From positions 7,823,976-7,887,975 of the forward strand of contig CM022665.1 of the NCBI GenBank assembly GCA_012295275.1: DNA of 64,000 nt, given 5' to 3'. Shown one piece after another: positions 23,089-37,277 of the stretch; positions within the stretch are counted from its first letter, which is position 1; every line of letters starts with the position of its first letter. The stretch is from Chrysomallon squamiferum (lineage: Eukaryota > Mollusca > Gastropoda > Neomphalida > Peltospiridae). A model generated the notes under the pieces. That model was not told the DNA's origin. It saw nothing but the letters and a program-made list of their open reading frames with translations, and searched no databases. The position numbers and the translations under genes are program-made.

Positions 23089-23568
23089 AATTGTTGGAGG
23101 TCGCCAACATCTGACCACCGTTATTTCATACAGACAATAAAGATTTAATATATATTGTTTATTTTAATGGGTCTCTATTATATTATATTCTACAGTTATC
23201 GACTTTGATGATATGAAATATCTAATAACCTCATACTATTTTCTGCCTGTCCGTACAGTAACATAATTATTAACTTTTATTTTGTTGACATGTTTAATAA
23301 GGAGGAAAATACACGAAAGGAATATTAATTAGTTTAATGAAGTTCAACCAAATTTCACTCTAACAAGTACTTCCTTGTTACACAAAAGTTTATATATCCA
23401 AAAGTGCGAGTTACCAGGTAAATTATATTAGTATAGGTGTCTTATGCATTTTTTTTTCATCAACATTATCAGTGTCACAAAAAAAAAAAAAGTAAAAAAA
23501 TAAAGGATGCTTCCATATTCTTTTAATTTTTGCTGGTTTATTTTCAATTACAATTTAATACATTTATT

Positions 23569-23613
<45 letters not shown>

Positions 23614-23817
23614 TAACAGAATTATTTATTAGTAATTATAATGATGTATAACAAAGTTTAAATAAATGTATTTAGAATTTTGGTATGGACATATGTTACA
23701 TAAATTTAGTTCACTTATCATTAAAACAGGATTTAATTATTTTTGATTTCACTTGTCACTTAAACCTTTGTTTCAAACACAGACATTTCAGTGATTGACA
23801 GTGCTTCACGATAAAAG

Positions 23818-26800
23818 ATGGATGCTGATACTTTAGTTTCACAGAAACTATTTATTGGGAGAACAGATTTTTTAAAGTCATTACAAGATGTGTGGATGAA
23901 CAACAGAGTTTTTGGAATCTTTGGTCAAAAGTCAGTGGGAAAATCAAGAACAGTGGAGGAATTTTTGAAAAGACTGGTGTCCAGTTTGGGGGAGCAATCA
24001 AATTTACAGACTGTATATGTTGACCTTCGTAACATCCAAACCATGGAAACCTTTTGTTCAAAGATACTCGATTCTTTTGGTTATTCTGATGAGATCCTGA
24101 CTCCCAGTGATGACTGGGTGATACAGATGTGTAAGAAATTAGAGACTGACTTTACTCATGCTTACATACTGTCATTTGACAATGCTGAGGACTGTCTGAC
24201 CAGCACACTGAAGGACATTTTCATCGCAACATGCAGCACCATTATCTGGACCTGTCACAACATTCGAATAATTTTTACTTCCACTGTCCAAGTTACGCGT
24301 GGCTTTCCTTTTTTCATTTGGCAAGAGTTACAGCCCATGGACACGGCAGATGGATCAGAACTTGTTAAGTCCATTGCTACCAGAGTCAGATTTGGAGGTC
24401 ATCTTGAGAAGATTGTGGAACTGTGTTGTGGCTTGCCTTTGGTTTTAAACATTGTTGGTATGTAATATGAGTGTAGTAATTGTGTTGTTGTTGTTAATGA
24501 TGTTGTTAATTTAAAAAAATATTTCTATTTCGATTATATTTACTATGCTTCACCGTCCTGTCAAGAATATAGCTTTCTGAGTGCAATTAGTAATAATTGT
24601 GAAATATAAACTGTCATCTTCAGTGATATTATTATATTAAAAGGGTTTTATTATATTGTGGCACCATCATCCAACTACTAAAAAGTGAATATCACATTAT
24701 TAGTAGTAGTACTTAAAATTTACTGTTTAAATCATTAAACCATCACTGGTATAACCATGTATGGAGGACATTTCAGGACAAAATACTTATAGATACATCC
24801 ATAATTACTGAAAGTTCTTTTCCTTTCTTTAAATCTTATATAGACATATAATATTTTAATTTACTCTCCTTTTTATTTTTTTTTATTTTTTTAGGACATG
24901 AACTTAGTCAGGAAGGGCCCAGTGCTACATCACCAGAAGATTTGATTGACCTACTTAGTCAGTGTAGACTTAAATCTTTGACTGACAACAACAACTTTTC
25001 AAAGAAATTTACAAGTTAGTATCTTTAGACTGATACTTACAGTGTAATATGATACTTCTGACATTAATACTTTCCTGTTCTTGGTTGTGTTATAAATAAA
25101 AATAAACAGATAATAATAATGTAAATTATGGTCTAAATTATTTAGTTCAAATCATTAATTTAAACATTTTTGCCTAACCTGATGTAAATAATTTACCAGT
25201 TTGAACTGGTAATGGATAGACAGTTGAGACATTTATTATAATGCTAAAGTCGATTTCATATATGGATAGTAAGTTATTTTTGTAAGTATAATCAGGTAAA
25301 AGCGAATTTTAGAATTTTGATTGTTTGTGTCATTTCAGAAATCTGGATCTGGCAGGATTTGTCATAGCTTGTTTTCACGAGCGTTCATTTTTCTGACATT
25401 TCAGTTTCACTGAAGTCAATTTTAATTATTAGAAATATCTAGTTTTTGTTTTTAAAATTATGATTATTTTGAAGGTGCTGTTTACTCTAAATTTATTAGC
25501 AAGTTAACAAGGGAATTTCAGCAAAGACTTGCAATTCTGGGATACATTCCTGGATCCTTCAGTGACCTTCAGGCTTATCACTTACTGGGTATTTGAATTT
25601 CACTTTTTCTTAAGTTATTAAATATTTACATTTATCCTTATCCTTAAATTCTTTGGGATAATAAAAATGTTCTTACTTTAGTGTACATTTCTTATCAGCT
25701 GATGTATTATTAAATACATGTCTGTTTTTAAAGTTTATATCAAAGCAACCTGCATAAATTAGACATTAAATTCTATTCATTCTATGAAACCTTTCTAACA
25801 GTGGCAGAAATCTTGAAAAAAAGGAGAAAATTGTTATATGTAATTAAAATTTGTTTATAATTTATATTTGTGTATCAGTTCTAATTTCAACATTTAATTA
25901 ATGCCTTTTTTTTTAACTTTGCTTGAAGAAATAATTTATCATCCATTACATATTCTAAAACTATAATATACTTTTTCTATTTGCATATATAGAGGATTGT
26001 TATTGAAAGTTATTAAAATCATAAAATCCACTAGAACTGTGTGAGTACCATCTGTTATTGCTAAATCTTGAAGAAATGATAAATCTGAAAACTGGTCTAC
26101 TGAAAACTTATTAGCTTGAAATAAAATTAATTTCATAGGTGACTTGTTTACAAATCTGGGGTGGTTTTTCCCCATTAAATTCTTCTTTATATTATAAACA
26201 TAAAAATTAACAGTACAATTAAAATCTATACATAAACAAAATGGGTAGAGAAATCCCTTAGTCAAATTCAATTTAAAAATTTCTGTCTTATATGTAGATG
26301 ATGTTACCAAAAGTGAAACCTTTCAGCAGACACTGGTCCCTCTGAAAAAACGATGCATGATACAGTTTGAACCAAAAACAAGGCGATACAACATTCATGG
26401 AATTCTGCAGGACTGTCTTGAAGTGTATTTGAAAATTGAGAATCTTCCAGGTAATTTTGTTTTATTCCTGAAAAATAATAATAATAATAATAATAATAGT
26501 TGGTATTATTTAAATCTCAGGTTTCAATGTAAAGCTGTTGCTTGGTTTCCCATTGTTAAGTTCTTTGTTTGTGATGCTATATATTATTCTGTCACTTTTT
26601 GCTTTTCTAGAACAACACAAGTGAATCAGAGATATATTAAACAAAATGACTTCTTTTTATTTCAGTCACAGATAATAAACTTTCATTATCTAACTGTAAA
26701 TGTGACACACACACACATACATCTACAATAAAATGAACATCATGATTTGAAACTTGCATTTACTTCAGTAAACACTATTGGCTACTGAAGTAAAATGGCT

Positions 26801-29800
26801 TTGATAAATTGCAGGGTTCAAGTTTAGAGTTTTTGCTTCCCTAGGACAACACAAGTGAAGCATGAATAAATTAAACAAAATCACTTCTTTTTATTTCAGG
26901 TTATAAGTATTAGTTTACACACACACATATACACATACATCTGTGATACAAGGATTATCCTTTTAACAACTTTGGCTAGTCAAGCAAAACAGGGTTTGAT
27001 GCAAACTGAGATAGATTGCACAAACCAGAAATATCAGATTAAAGAAGCAATTGATGGAAACATTTTAACAAATTGATTAAGGGGAGGTAATGTGACACAA
27101 TTTCACTGGCCAGCTTCAAAATTAGCAACATTTTAGTGACCTCTACTGAACAGAACTGTAAAAGAATATATAATAACCACATTAGACATACATAGACATT
27201 TCCATGATGAAAGCATACTAAACATTATATTCACACCAATCATTATACACCCAGAATATCTTTAAAATTAAAAAATAAATATAAAATATTGTACTGTCCT
27301 AATATCAGTAGAATTCATAGAAACAATATACAATATATATCGGATTTACTCAGCTGAATTATCATTAAACAATGGAATGCATAACTATTAAAATTTTAGT
27401 AAACACAGTGAAATCTTTCTTTCATTTGTGTGTTGTTGTTTGTTTTTTGGGGGGGTATTTTTTATTATTGTTATTTTTTTTAAATAAAGACATTTGTGTA
27501 GAAATAAGGTGATGCTGTAGTCTATATTGAAATATTTGTGTTCAAATAAGGTGATACTGTAGAATATATTGAAATATTTGTATAGCAATAAGGTGATACT
27601 GTAGAATATATTAAATATTTGTGTAGAAGTAAAGTGATACTGTAGAATATATTAAATATTTGTATAACAATAAGGTGATATTGTAGAATATATTAAAATA
27701 TTTGTGTTCAAATAAGGTGATACTGTAGAATATATTAAAATATTTGTATAGCAATAAGGTGATACTGTAGAATATATTAAATATTTGTGTAGAAATAAGG
27801 TGATACTGTAGAATATATTAAATATTTGCGTAGAAGTAAAGTGATACTGTAGAATATATTAAATATTTGTGTAGAAATAAGGTGATATTGTAGAATATAT
27901 AGAAATATTTGTGTAGAAATAAAGTGATATTGTAGAATATATTGAAATATTTGTGTAGAAATAAAGTGATATTGTAGAATATATTAAATATTTGAGTAGA
28001 AATAAAGTGATACTGTAGAATATATTGAAATATTTGTGTAGCAATAAGGTGATACTGTAGAATATATTAAATATTTGTGTAGAAATAAGGTGATGCTGTA
28101 GACTATACTGAACTATTTGTGTTCAAATAAGGTGATACTGTAGAATATATTAAATATTTGTGTAGAAGTAAAGTGATACTGTAGAATATATTAAATATTT
28201 GTGTAGAAATAAGGTGATATTGTAGAATATATAGAAATATTTGTGTAGAAATAAAGTGATATTGTAGAATATATTGAAATATTTGTGTAGAAATAAAGTG
28301 ATATTGTAGAATATATTAAATATTTGTGTAGAAATAAGGTGATATTGTAGAATATATTGAAATATTTGTGTAGCAATAAAGATATTGTAGAATATATTAA
28401 AATATTTGTGTAGAAATAAAGTGATGCTGTAGAATATATTAAATATTTGTGTAGAAATAAAGTGATACTGTAGAATATATTGAAATATTTGTGTAGAAAT
28501 AAGGTGATACTGTAGAATATATTGAAATATTTGTGTAGAAGTAAAGTGATACTGTAGAATATATTGAAATATTTGTGTAGAAATAAGGTGATACTGTAGA
28601 ATATATTGAAATATTTGTATAGAAATAAAGTGATACTGTAGAATATATTAAATATTTGTGTAGAAATAAAGCAGTACTGTAGAATATATTGAAATATTTG
28701 TGTAGAAATAAAGTGATACTGTAGAATATATAAAAATATTTGTGTAGAAGTAAAGTGATACTGTAGAATATATTGAAATATTTTTTGTGTAGAAATAAAG
28801 CGGTACTGTAGAATATATTGAAATATTTGTGTAGAAATAAAGTAACAGTGTAGAATATATTGAAATATTTGTGTAGAAGTAAAGTGATACTGTAGAATAT
28901 ATTCAACTATTTGTGTAGAAATAAGGAAGCGGTACTGTAGAACATTCAGCAAGGTGATGCAGGAGCTGAGTTTGCAAATGGAGTCTGAAGAGTATCTTGA
29001 GGCATATGCTGTTTTCAGTCAGGAATACCCAAACCTGAAGAAACTTCTCACAGATGTCCAGTACAGTGCTCAGGAGACATTTCCATTCTATATAGAAATG
29101 GCTGCATCTGCCTCCAGTCTCATCATTGAATATTTTGGCAGTAAGTGTGATACATTAGATGGAAATGTTAAAGCAGATTGTGATATTTTTTATATAGAGG
29201 AGCTAATTAAATGAGATTCATGTTCAGTGATTAAACTTGATGTATGTCTGAATTTAGTTTGACCACAAGGTGCATAGTTTAGATACCTGTCAAGAATTAC
29301 TTTTTATGAATCTTCACCTTCAGAACATTATTGATTACAATTCACTACTTGACACATAGTATAGTAGTCTATTATGATACATAATTACTAATTTGTTTAA
29401 ATACTGTTATATATTCTTAATGAGAGAGAGAGAGAGAGAGATTAGGTTTGTACATTAAGTAAAAAGCAATCAACAGTTAATGTAATAGTATGACACTGTA
29501 ATAATGGATTAAGATAATATAAAATATATATATATATATATATATATGTAACATTATGGGATGTAATTTGTTTTTTTATTTTGTTGTTTTGTTATTTTTT
29601 TAAATAGATGAATGTATTATGTATTTCACTAAATGCTTTGAATTGGCAAAGATGTATGGCAAAGAAAGAGATCGAGCAGTAGCAATGACACATTATGGGC
29701 GGGCTCTGACAAATGTCAAGGTCAGATTACATGGTTGATTTCAAACAACATTAGAGTGCAGAAATACAAAATATACAACATGATAGTGTGTGTTGGTTTA

Positions 29801-32040
29801 GAATGAATTCAGATAATATTCTCTTTTTGTTAGCATTATGTGCCATCAGTAGCTAAGTCATTTCATTATTTTTTTTTTTTTTTTTTTATTATTTTCTTCA
29901 GACAGTAAATATCTGTGTGGTTGGGACTTTTTTGTTTAAAATATTTAATTTAACTGATCAAAAATCAGTGGTGAAAAGATCATATAGGTGTAATTTAAAA
30001 TCTTTATTTATGTTGAAGAATAGAATATTAATAATATCTTTTATTATTTCATCATCATCATCATCATTATTATTATTATTATTACAGTGTGATTTTAATG
30101 GAGGAATAAAAATGCTCACACAAGCAGTTGCAATCTTAGAACAGTTTCCTCCTTCAGAATTCATGTCTTCTATTCTGTTAAGTTTGGGTTGGACATATTA
30201 TCTTCAGGGCCAAGCTGCAGAAGCTACCAAGTATGATCAGTTTATAATGCTGGGATTTCTTTTCTCAAAGTATTGAGATATACTGATATATTTGAATTAC
30301 TGGATTAATATGACTTAGTGATGATTGTTTTTTCAGTGTATTGTTATAAATATGTGGATTTGTTATGTTAAATTGGATTAATATTTATTACTGTTATTAA
30401 TTATTTTTTTGTATATTAAATACATTAATATATCATTATGTTTCAAATGCACTGTTGTTTAAATAGAGCCACCCATCAACAGTAGATTAAATATGTTGTG
30501 AATGAACAGAATTAAAATATTTCTTTGCAGATTTGGGACAATAATTACATAGCCTGGCACTAGCTTTGAAATTTTTCCATTTCTATAATCTACAGTGTGA
30601 CAGGTTTTAGAAGAAGGTGTGAGTCTTGACATAAGATGTTTATAAAATGATATCACTTTTAATTTCCTTTAACATTTTCATTCATTCAGGTACTTCAGCA
30701 GAGGTATTTCAGTTTTAAAGCAAGCTGGTTGTGAAAATAGTATCTTCCTGTATCGACTACTCAACTGTATTGGATTGACTAATATTGTGACTGGTAAGGC
30801 TGCAGATGTTCACAACACATCTGCTGGATTATCTGCCTTAAAAGTTAATAAAATAAATCTGAATTAATTTTTCATTAGTTCCACTATAGTATAGTGTTAT
30901 TTACAGATCTCAGTGTGCATTGAAACCTCTCTTCATTTAATATTTATGGAGATATTTTCATTAGCTATAGCTCTAAAAAAGTATTGATATTTTGATATGA
31001 AGAATTATTATTTGATGGAACATTTATCTGTTACCTGTTAACTTACATATGTACTGTGTATCATACATTCAAGGACACCATTATTAATGTTCTCTATGAT
31101 TTTTCTCTTTCAAATAGACTAAAACTGACGTGGCAAATACTTTTTCAATTTCCATATTCGGTCTCCTTTTTTATGTTTGTGTGTGTATGTTGACTGTCTG
31201 TCTCTTTCTCTGTCTCTCAGCTTTTCTGTATTTTAATGAAATTACATTTTAGAAAATCTTACTGTAGCTGAGAACTACATGTTTCATGCTTTGAGAGGTT
31301 TTATTAAAAAACTTGGAGAAGACCATCCCTCTGTTGGTTCTATCTATAACAACATAGGTTTGCTGATGAAAAGGAAAGAAGATCACCTTAATGCTAAAAG
31401 ATATTTTGAACTTGGATTGGAAATAAAACTAAAGAACAAAGCACCATTAAAAGCAGTCATTGCTTCACAGAAAAATGTAGCTGTAACTTACATTGAACTG
31501 GGGAGACTACAGGAAGCAAAAATTCTGTTAGATGCAGCTTTGGCATCACTGGAATTTGCACCAGATTTATACAGTTATGAAAGAGGTATTATCCTTGACT
31601 CCATGGGTCAGCTGTATTTGAAGCAAGGAAGCGCTGAAGATGCAATTAGTACATTAAAGATGGCTGTTAGCATCAGAGAGAATTACAACAAAGGAAGTGT
31701 AGCTCATAGAGAAAGTTTAGTTAACCTGGGATGTGCTTATAAGTTATCAGGAGCAGAAAGTGAAGCTTTGAAAAACTTTGAAGAAGCAGTCTCGTTTGAA
31801 TCCAAAAGTCAAGGACCTGAAAGTGAAGGATACATAATGTACACATGTTACAAAGAGATGATAGAACTTCTTACAAATCAAGGAGATGTCAAGAAAGTGA
31901 AGGAAACTTACATAGCAGCATCTGCCCACCTCACAAATTTGATTCAGTTTTGCCATGCAAATAATCTGTCAGATGAAAAATACAGCAAACTTCTTGCTGA
32001 ATTGAAAAACAGTGAAAAAAAAGAACTCTTTGCTGAATAA
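23818..32040 (+). CDS. Gene B: STAND receptor, NB-ARC + winged helix + TPR (798 aa, 9 exons)
   Basis: Exons: 23818-24457, 24895-25014, 25475-25588, 26298-26450, 28919-29140, 29608-29720, 30088-30230, 30690-30793, 31253-32040. The total is 2397 nt, an exact open frame with the same intron phases as gene A. Domains: NB-ARC (Walker A GQKSVGKS, Walker B AYILSFDN, CCGLPLVL at the GLPL position), winged helix (LAILGYIPGS to RRYNIHGIL) and a TPR superhelix from exon 5 to the end. Exon 5 starts at AAATAAGG, giving EIRKRYCRTFSKV before the first methionine of the open frame; only this acceptor restores frame. The N-terminal half of exon 1 and exon 2 differ clearly from A. The second half of exon 1 is almost identical to A at DNA level, suggesting conversion. 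Exon 8 (YFSRGISVLKQAGC) is B-specific. Cytosolic receptor or switch by family; ligand and output unknown. Confidence 0.85.
27488..28918 (+). repeat. 42-bp minisatellite in intron 4 of gene B
   Basis: About 34 tandem copies ending at the base before exon 5. Most units carry TTTGTGTAG followed by AAATAA(A/G)G, which copies the real exon-5 acceptor. Variant units contain TGTATAGCAATAAGG or TGTGTTCAAATAAGG, where the AG is kept or lost. This is the longest of the four arrays. Confidence 0.92.
30055..30085 (+). repeat. ATC/ATT array at the exon-7 acceptor of gene B
   Basis: A short run of TCA and TTA triplets leads directly into TTACAG|TGTGAT. It is the shortest of the four matching arrays. Confidence 0.85.
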
Positions 32041-32971
32041 ATGTTAATGACTGAAAACGTCTTCAGTAAAACATGTTGAATGACCTTGGATACAAATAGT
32101 GTGAAATTTGCAAATATAATTAAGTCTGTTTTGATTTTTGAATTTCTTTCTAATTTTTTTCATAATGTTTATAAAAGATAGATGAACCCAACAAAACAGA
32201 ACAAAAATGAACTTTATATCATAATTACATAATTAATTACATAATTAACACTGATTATAATTATATAAATATAAACTGAAGAATATAACATATTATTATG
32301 ATACATTGAACTGTATTTATTTATAGAATAGTATATTAGATGTAAACATCCAGTAAATTAGTACACTATATTTTATCATATATACCATTAAGTCAAGTAT
32401 ATTAGTACTTTATATATTTCTATTCACCAGACTGATATATTATATGTCATGATATAACACCATCTAATAATTTTGTGTTTTTGTGATCTGACTGATGGAT
32501 AATGCAATATACAGGTAAGATAAAGAACATCGACTCTTATTATGTGAAGTTGACATTTTTTAAGACATATTCTTCAGTTTCATATTTTCTGATCATGCAT
32601 ACACTTTAATATATTCCACAATGTACCCTATCCCAAAAGAACTGTGTTTTTTGTGGGTTTTTTAAACCTTTTGATTTTACATTAGTTTTAACTATGGTAT
32701 CTTTTTTCTTGTTTTTTGTTTGTTGTTGTTTTTCTAAAAACAAATTGGGGGGGGAAGTGTATTTCTATATTATTTTTGTAGATGTTTTTAATACTTGGAT
32801 ATAAATAATAATTTATTTAAAAATTTCTAATCAGAGTGTGGACATTGCTAAAATATACATTAAAGTTTGCTATAGATATTGTTGAAATATGCCATAAAGA
32901 TTATTTTTTTCCGTTGCCGTTTGTTGTTGTGATTGTTGTTACCTCGGTGTTAAGAACTGAGCAGTTGCATT

Positions 32972-33010
<39 letters not shown>

Positions 33011-33257
33011 AAAGCTCTTGGAAGTTTATAGTATAAAATATATTAAGACTCCATTTTTTCCGTCAAATTATAAGTGATTTCTATTCTGCATCTGTTAACT
33101 CATTTCACCCTAATGTGTCTAGAGAAAGAACTCACTGCTCCCCATTTTTGTAGCCTAGCGATCGTTTGCGCGTGTGTGTGTGTATGCATGTATGTATTCA
33201 TACATACATAGGTGTATATATGTATGTATGTGTGTGTATGTATAAATTCAGCCTAAA
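32041..33257. other. 3' flank of gene B and duplication junction
   Basis: No gene was seen. The text from about 32197 to 33180 recurs at 54348-55391 downstream of gene D. The region holds a poly-T run (32974-33006) and ends in a GT/TATG microsatellite at which the second 21-kb copy starts. Confidence 0.6.
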
Positions 33258-33814
33258 GGTCTTTCTGGAAATTTTCAATGTTCAGCAGCTACCATCATGC
33301 TTTTGGCCAGCTATTAATATAATAATTCAAAACAGCTTGGGATATATTACTGCATGTCAAGATAGTTAGACACACTCTAATTATTCTCATTAGGCCTACT
33401 GCCAGATGTCTGTTTCATATTGCAGCTTATCACACCAATAATTTGCTGAATTTATACAGGTTTTCAGTAAGAGGAACACTTTTAAAAAGAAAATTGTCCT
33501 GGATGTTTTCTCTCTTTTTTTTTTTTCTTCTTGTTTAGTTGTTCTGTTTTATTTATTGAAAATGGAATAGATAATAATATTGCAGTTACTGTTCAATAAA
33601 CTGCTGATTTTAATTTGATTTAACGTAAGAAAGCCTGCAATTATGTTTTTGAATATAGAAAATAATTTAAATAATACAGCACAATCTTTGAACACATTCA
33701 AATATCTCCTTTCTTTGGACATCAACATTTATCAACATGAAAACTAAACTCGCTTTCAGAGACACATAAGCCACAGCACTCTGCCTCATATTGTGAAATG
33801 CAGGTAATAATTTC

Positions 33815-34160
33815 AGATCACTTATAGTACAGTTCTGTTCTCAGACAATCACTTATTGTACAGTTCTGTTCTCAGACAATCACTTATTGTAAAGCTCTAT
33901 TCTCAGACAATCACTTATAGTACTGCTCTATTCTACGACAATCACTTATTGTACAGTTCTGTTCTCAGAGAATCACTTATTGTACAGTTCTGTTCTCAGA
34001 GAATCACTTGTTGTACAGTTCTGTTCTCAGAGAATCACTTGTTGTACAGTTCTGTTCTCAGAGAATCACTTGTTGTACAGTTCTGTTCTCAGAGAATCAC
34101 TTGTTGTACAGTTCTGTTCTCAGAGAATCACTTGTTTCACTGCTCTATTATCTGACAATA
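33815..34160 (-). repeat. 31-bp minisatellite, 3' flank of gene C
   Basis: About 11 copies of a 31-bp unit containing CTGTTCTCAGAGAATCACTT and GTTGTACAGTT. The last six copies are almost identical, a sign of recent local expansion. The 99-codon open frame across it merely reads the repeat in successive frames. Confidence 0.9.
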
Positions 34161-35701
34161 CGTATTACTTAAGGCACTGCCAGCTTTCCTAACTTAGGAC
34201 CTCACTATGTCTAAATTTGGTTCTGATCACTTTATTGAATACTCTGTACGTCATACTGCTAAGTAAAAAGAAAAATGTGTAAAAATTCACTTTTTAAATT
34301 TTACATTTCACGTATTAAACTTCACATGGACTTTATGTTTTATTATCATTCAGTAACAAACTATAGAAAAGGTTCATAAGAAGGTATGTTCTTGAAGTCT
34401 CATTCAGTAACAAACTATAGTAAAGATTCACAAGTGTTCTTGAAATCTCATGATTACTGTTTATTATATAAAAAACACAAGCAACACAGAAATAAGACAT
34501 AAGGTGATACTGATCAAATGGTTTCTGACATTCCTTGGTTTCACATGACCTTGAATTTGGTTTTATCTTGTTTTTAGTCATTAACATTTATTCAGCAAAC
34601 AGTTTTTTGTTTGTTTGTTTTTTGTTGTTATTCACTTTTTCACTTTTAAGCTGCTATGTAAGCTTCCTTCACTTTCTTGACATCTCCTTGATTTGTAAGA
34701 AGTTCTATCATCTCTTTGTAACATGTGTACATTATGTATCCTTCACTTATAGGTCCTTGACTTTTGGATTCAAACGAAACTTCTTCTAAGTTTTTCAAAG
34801 CTTCACTTTGAGCCCCTGAATGTTTATAAACTTTCTCAGTGAGCTACACTTCCTTTGTTGTAATTCTCTCTGATGCTAACAGCCATCTCTAACGAACTAA
34901 TTGCATCTTCAGCGTTTCCTTGCTTCAAATACAGCTGATGCATGGTTTCAAGAATAATAACTCTTTCATAACTGAATAAATCTGGTGCAAATTCCAGTGA
35001 TGCCAAAGCTGCATCTAACAGAGTCTTTGCTTCCTGTAGTCTCCCCAGTTCAATATAAGTTACAGCTACATTTTTCTGTGAAGCAATGACTGCCTTTAAT
35101 GGTGCTTTGTTCTTTAGTTTTATTTCCAATCCACGTTCAAAATATTTTTTAGCATTAAGGTGATCTTCTTTCCTTTTCATCAGCAAACCTATGTTGTTAT
35201 AAACAGAACCAACAGAGGGATGGTCTTCTCCAAGTTTTTTAATAAAACCTCTCAAAGCATGAAACATGTAGTTCTCAGCTACTGTAAGATTTCCTAAAAT
35301 TAATCAAAACAGAAACAATACATGGCAGAAATAAATCTTGCAGTTAAAATTTAATGTTAATAATGCAGAATGCACATGTTTAAATGGTATTCAGCTTTAT
35401 AGATTAACTTCTCTCAGTAAATGATGGTTAACTGATTATTGTTAATTAAAAATAGATTCCAAAGTATTAGTAAACAGATAACACATGAATATAAGTATTA
35501 ATTATGTGTTCTTTATGCTAAAAAAATGTTATAATCAATACCATTTATATAAGCAATTAATATTAAATTAATACAAGAAAGATTGTGTATTAGAATTTAC
35601 AAGCTGCTTTATATTCTGTCATGTAATAGAAAATACATTAACACCATTTTGAAGATATCATATTTGGATATCTATATGGCTCTTGATTTAATTCGTTATA
35701 A

Positions 35702-35732
<31 letters not shown>

Positions 35733-37143
35733 CAATTTACATCGGAAACAATCCAAACTGTACATGAATTTTCTTGAGGAAAACCTTCAAGCAGTAATGA
35801 CCAAAATAAGACCAGAAACATTTTCACAGCCAATTCAACACTAATGTTATATACAGCGTCTTTATTAGTAGACTTTATTGTTATTCACAAATTGATCAGC
35901 ACCATTTTTTCATAAATATGTTACTGGCAATGGACATCAGTTATCCTCACAAAGACATCTTTATTAGTAAGAGAAAGCACCATAGTTTCACCACCACAAA
36001 CAAGACCTTAATTCACTACCTGGTAATCACCAGCTGATCACAAACACAAACATATTCAATCTAGACTGGTCACTGGTTTTGCATCTGTTACCCCAAACTC
36101 TCACATATTTTGTCCATTGTAAACCGAACCTGTGGATCTAGACATGTTCAACTGATATTTTCATTATTAATAATAAATAAATATTTTCATTATAAATACT
36201 GAACTCATATTCTAGTCGTAAACAGTAACTTTTTATTTTTATTATAAATACTACATCAATATTTTCATTATAAATATATAAAATGCATGTTCACGCAAAA
36301 TGGACATATCAGCCAAAAAAGTTAATAATAAAAATATTTTTATATTTCATCTCTTCAAAAACAATATTTTAATTATTTTGCAAATGGCCCATTGGAAAAA
36401 CTGAAGTGGACTGACCTTCTAATCTGTTGCACTTCAGCTTTACAATCTGCAGTTTCCAACACTTTCAAATAAATAAATTTACATATTTTTATAGGTGTGT
36501 GTCACTTTCTGGTTTACTTTTCTCATTAATATGTCTTTTTTTATTACAGAAATTCCACACCATTTGAATAACTTACTTTCCACGATATTAGACAATCCAA
36601 TACAGTTGATATGTCGATAAAGGAAGATGCTGTTCTCACATTCAGCCTCCTTTAAAACTGACAAACCTCTCTCAAACTGCCTAAAATTAAAACACAAAGA
36701 AATAATTTCAATCTGCAAATGAACATGTACCTTACAGATCTGATTAAGTAATTCCTCTTTAATGTATCAATATGTACCCACAGATATTCACACATACACA
36801 TATACACAAAACATACAGCAACACATACATCCTCATACACATATATAATGCTGATGTTTATACTGGCATGTAGGTTCAATTGTCTTATAAATTTTCACCA
36901 TGCCACTTTTATATATAATATCCCAAAGGAATAAAAACAAATGTAGAAAACAGCTTCCTGTATTAGTTTAGGTAATCAGGGTAACAGTTTGTGCCTACTT
37001 GATAGCATCTTGCGGCCGACCCTGAAGATGATATGTCCAACCCAAACTTAACAGAATAGAAGACATGAATTCTGAAGGAGGAAACTGTTCTAAGATTGCA
37101 ACTGCTTGTGTCAGCATTTTTATTCCTCCATTAAAATCACACT

Positions 37144-37198
<55 letters not shown>

Positions 37199-37200
37199 TG

Positions 37201-37277
<77 letters not shown>

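Larger units (their letters stand above)
22346..23817. promoter_or_regulatory. Head-to-head promoter region of genes A and B
   Basis: 1.47 kb separates the two start codons, which face away from each other. It holds a likely 5' UTR exon of A ending with donor TTCG|GTAAGT at 22838, a CCAATCA box (23040-23046) and a kappaB-type palindrome (23078-23088). A poly-A run lies near 23008-23027 and a poly-T tract of about 43 bases at 23570-23612. Both coding starts are AAG|ATG and could be splice acceptors, so each gene probably begins with a non-coding exon. The region recurs nearly unchanged at 42922-44398. Confidence 0.6.
11884..33257 (+). repeat. Tandem segmental duplication of about 21.4 kb, copy 1 (genes A and B)
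   Basis: Copy 1 begins at GGTCTTTCTGGAAATTTTCA (11884), and the same text restarts at 33258. Homology then continues collinearly through two head-to-head STAND genes, their introns and intergenic DNA. Exon 1 of A (22345) corresponds to 42921 and exon 1 of B (23818) to 44399. The length differences come from minisatellites and microsatellites. The junction at about 33170-33257 lies in a GT/TATG microsatellite, a plausible recombination point. Confidence 0.9.

Noticed and set aside
22828-23148. Plus-strand open frame of 106 codons in the A/B promoter
   Set aside because: It crosses the antisense of the 5' UTR donor, a poly-A run (read as poly-Lys) and the kappaB/CCAAT region. The duplicate at 43402 is shorter because of the poly-A length, so the frame is not conserved.
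25939-26310. Minus-strand open frame of 123 codons in intron 3 of gene B
   Set aside because: No domain, AT-rich, and shortened to 80 codons in the D copy by a stop. There is no sign of selection on the frame.
27488-28918. CRISPR-like regular array
   Set aside because: Units are head-to-tail without unique spacers, the repeat is AT-rich and unit length varies, and the setting is a eukaryotic intron.
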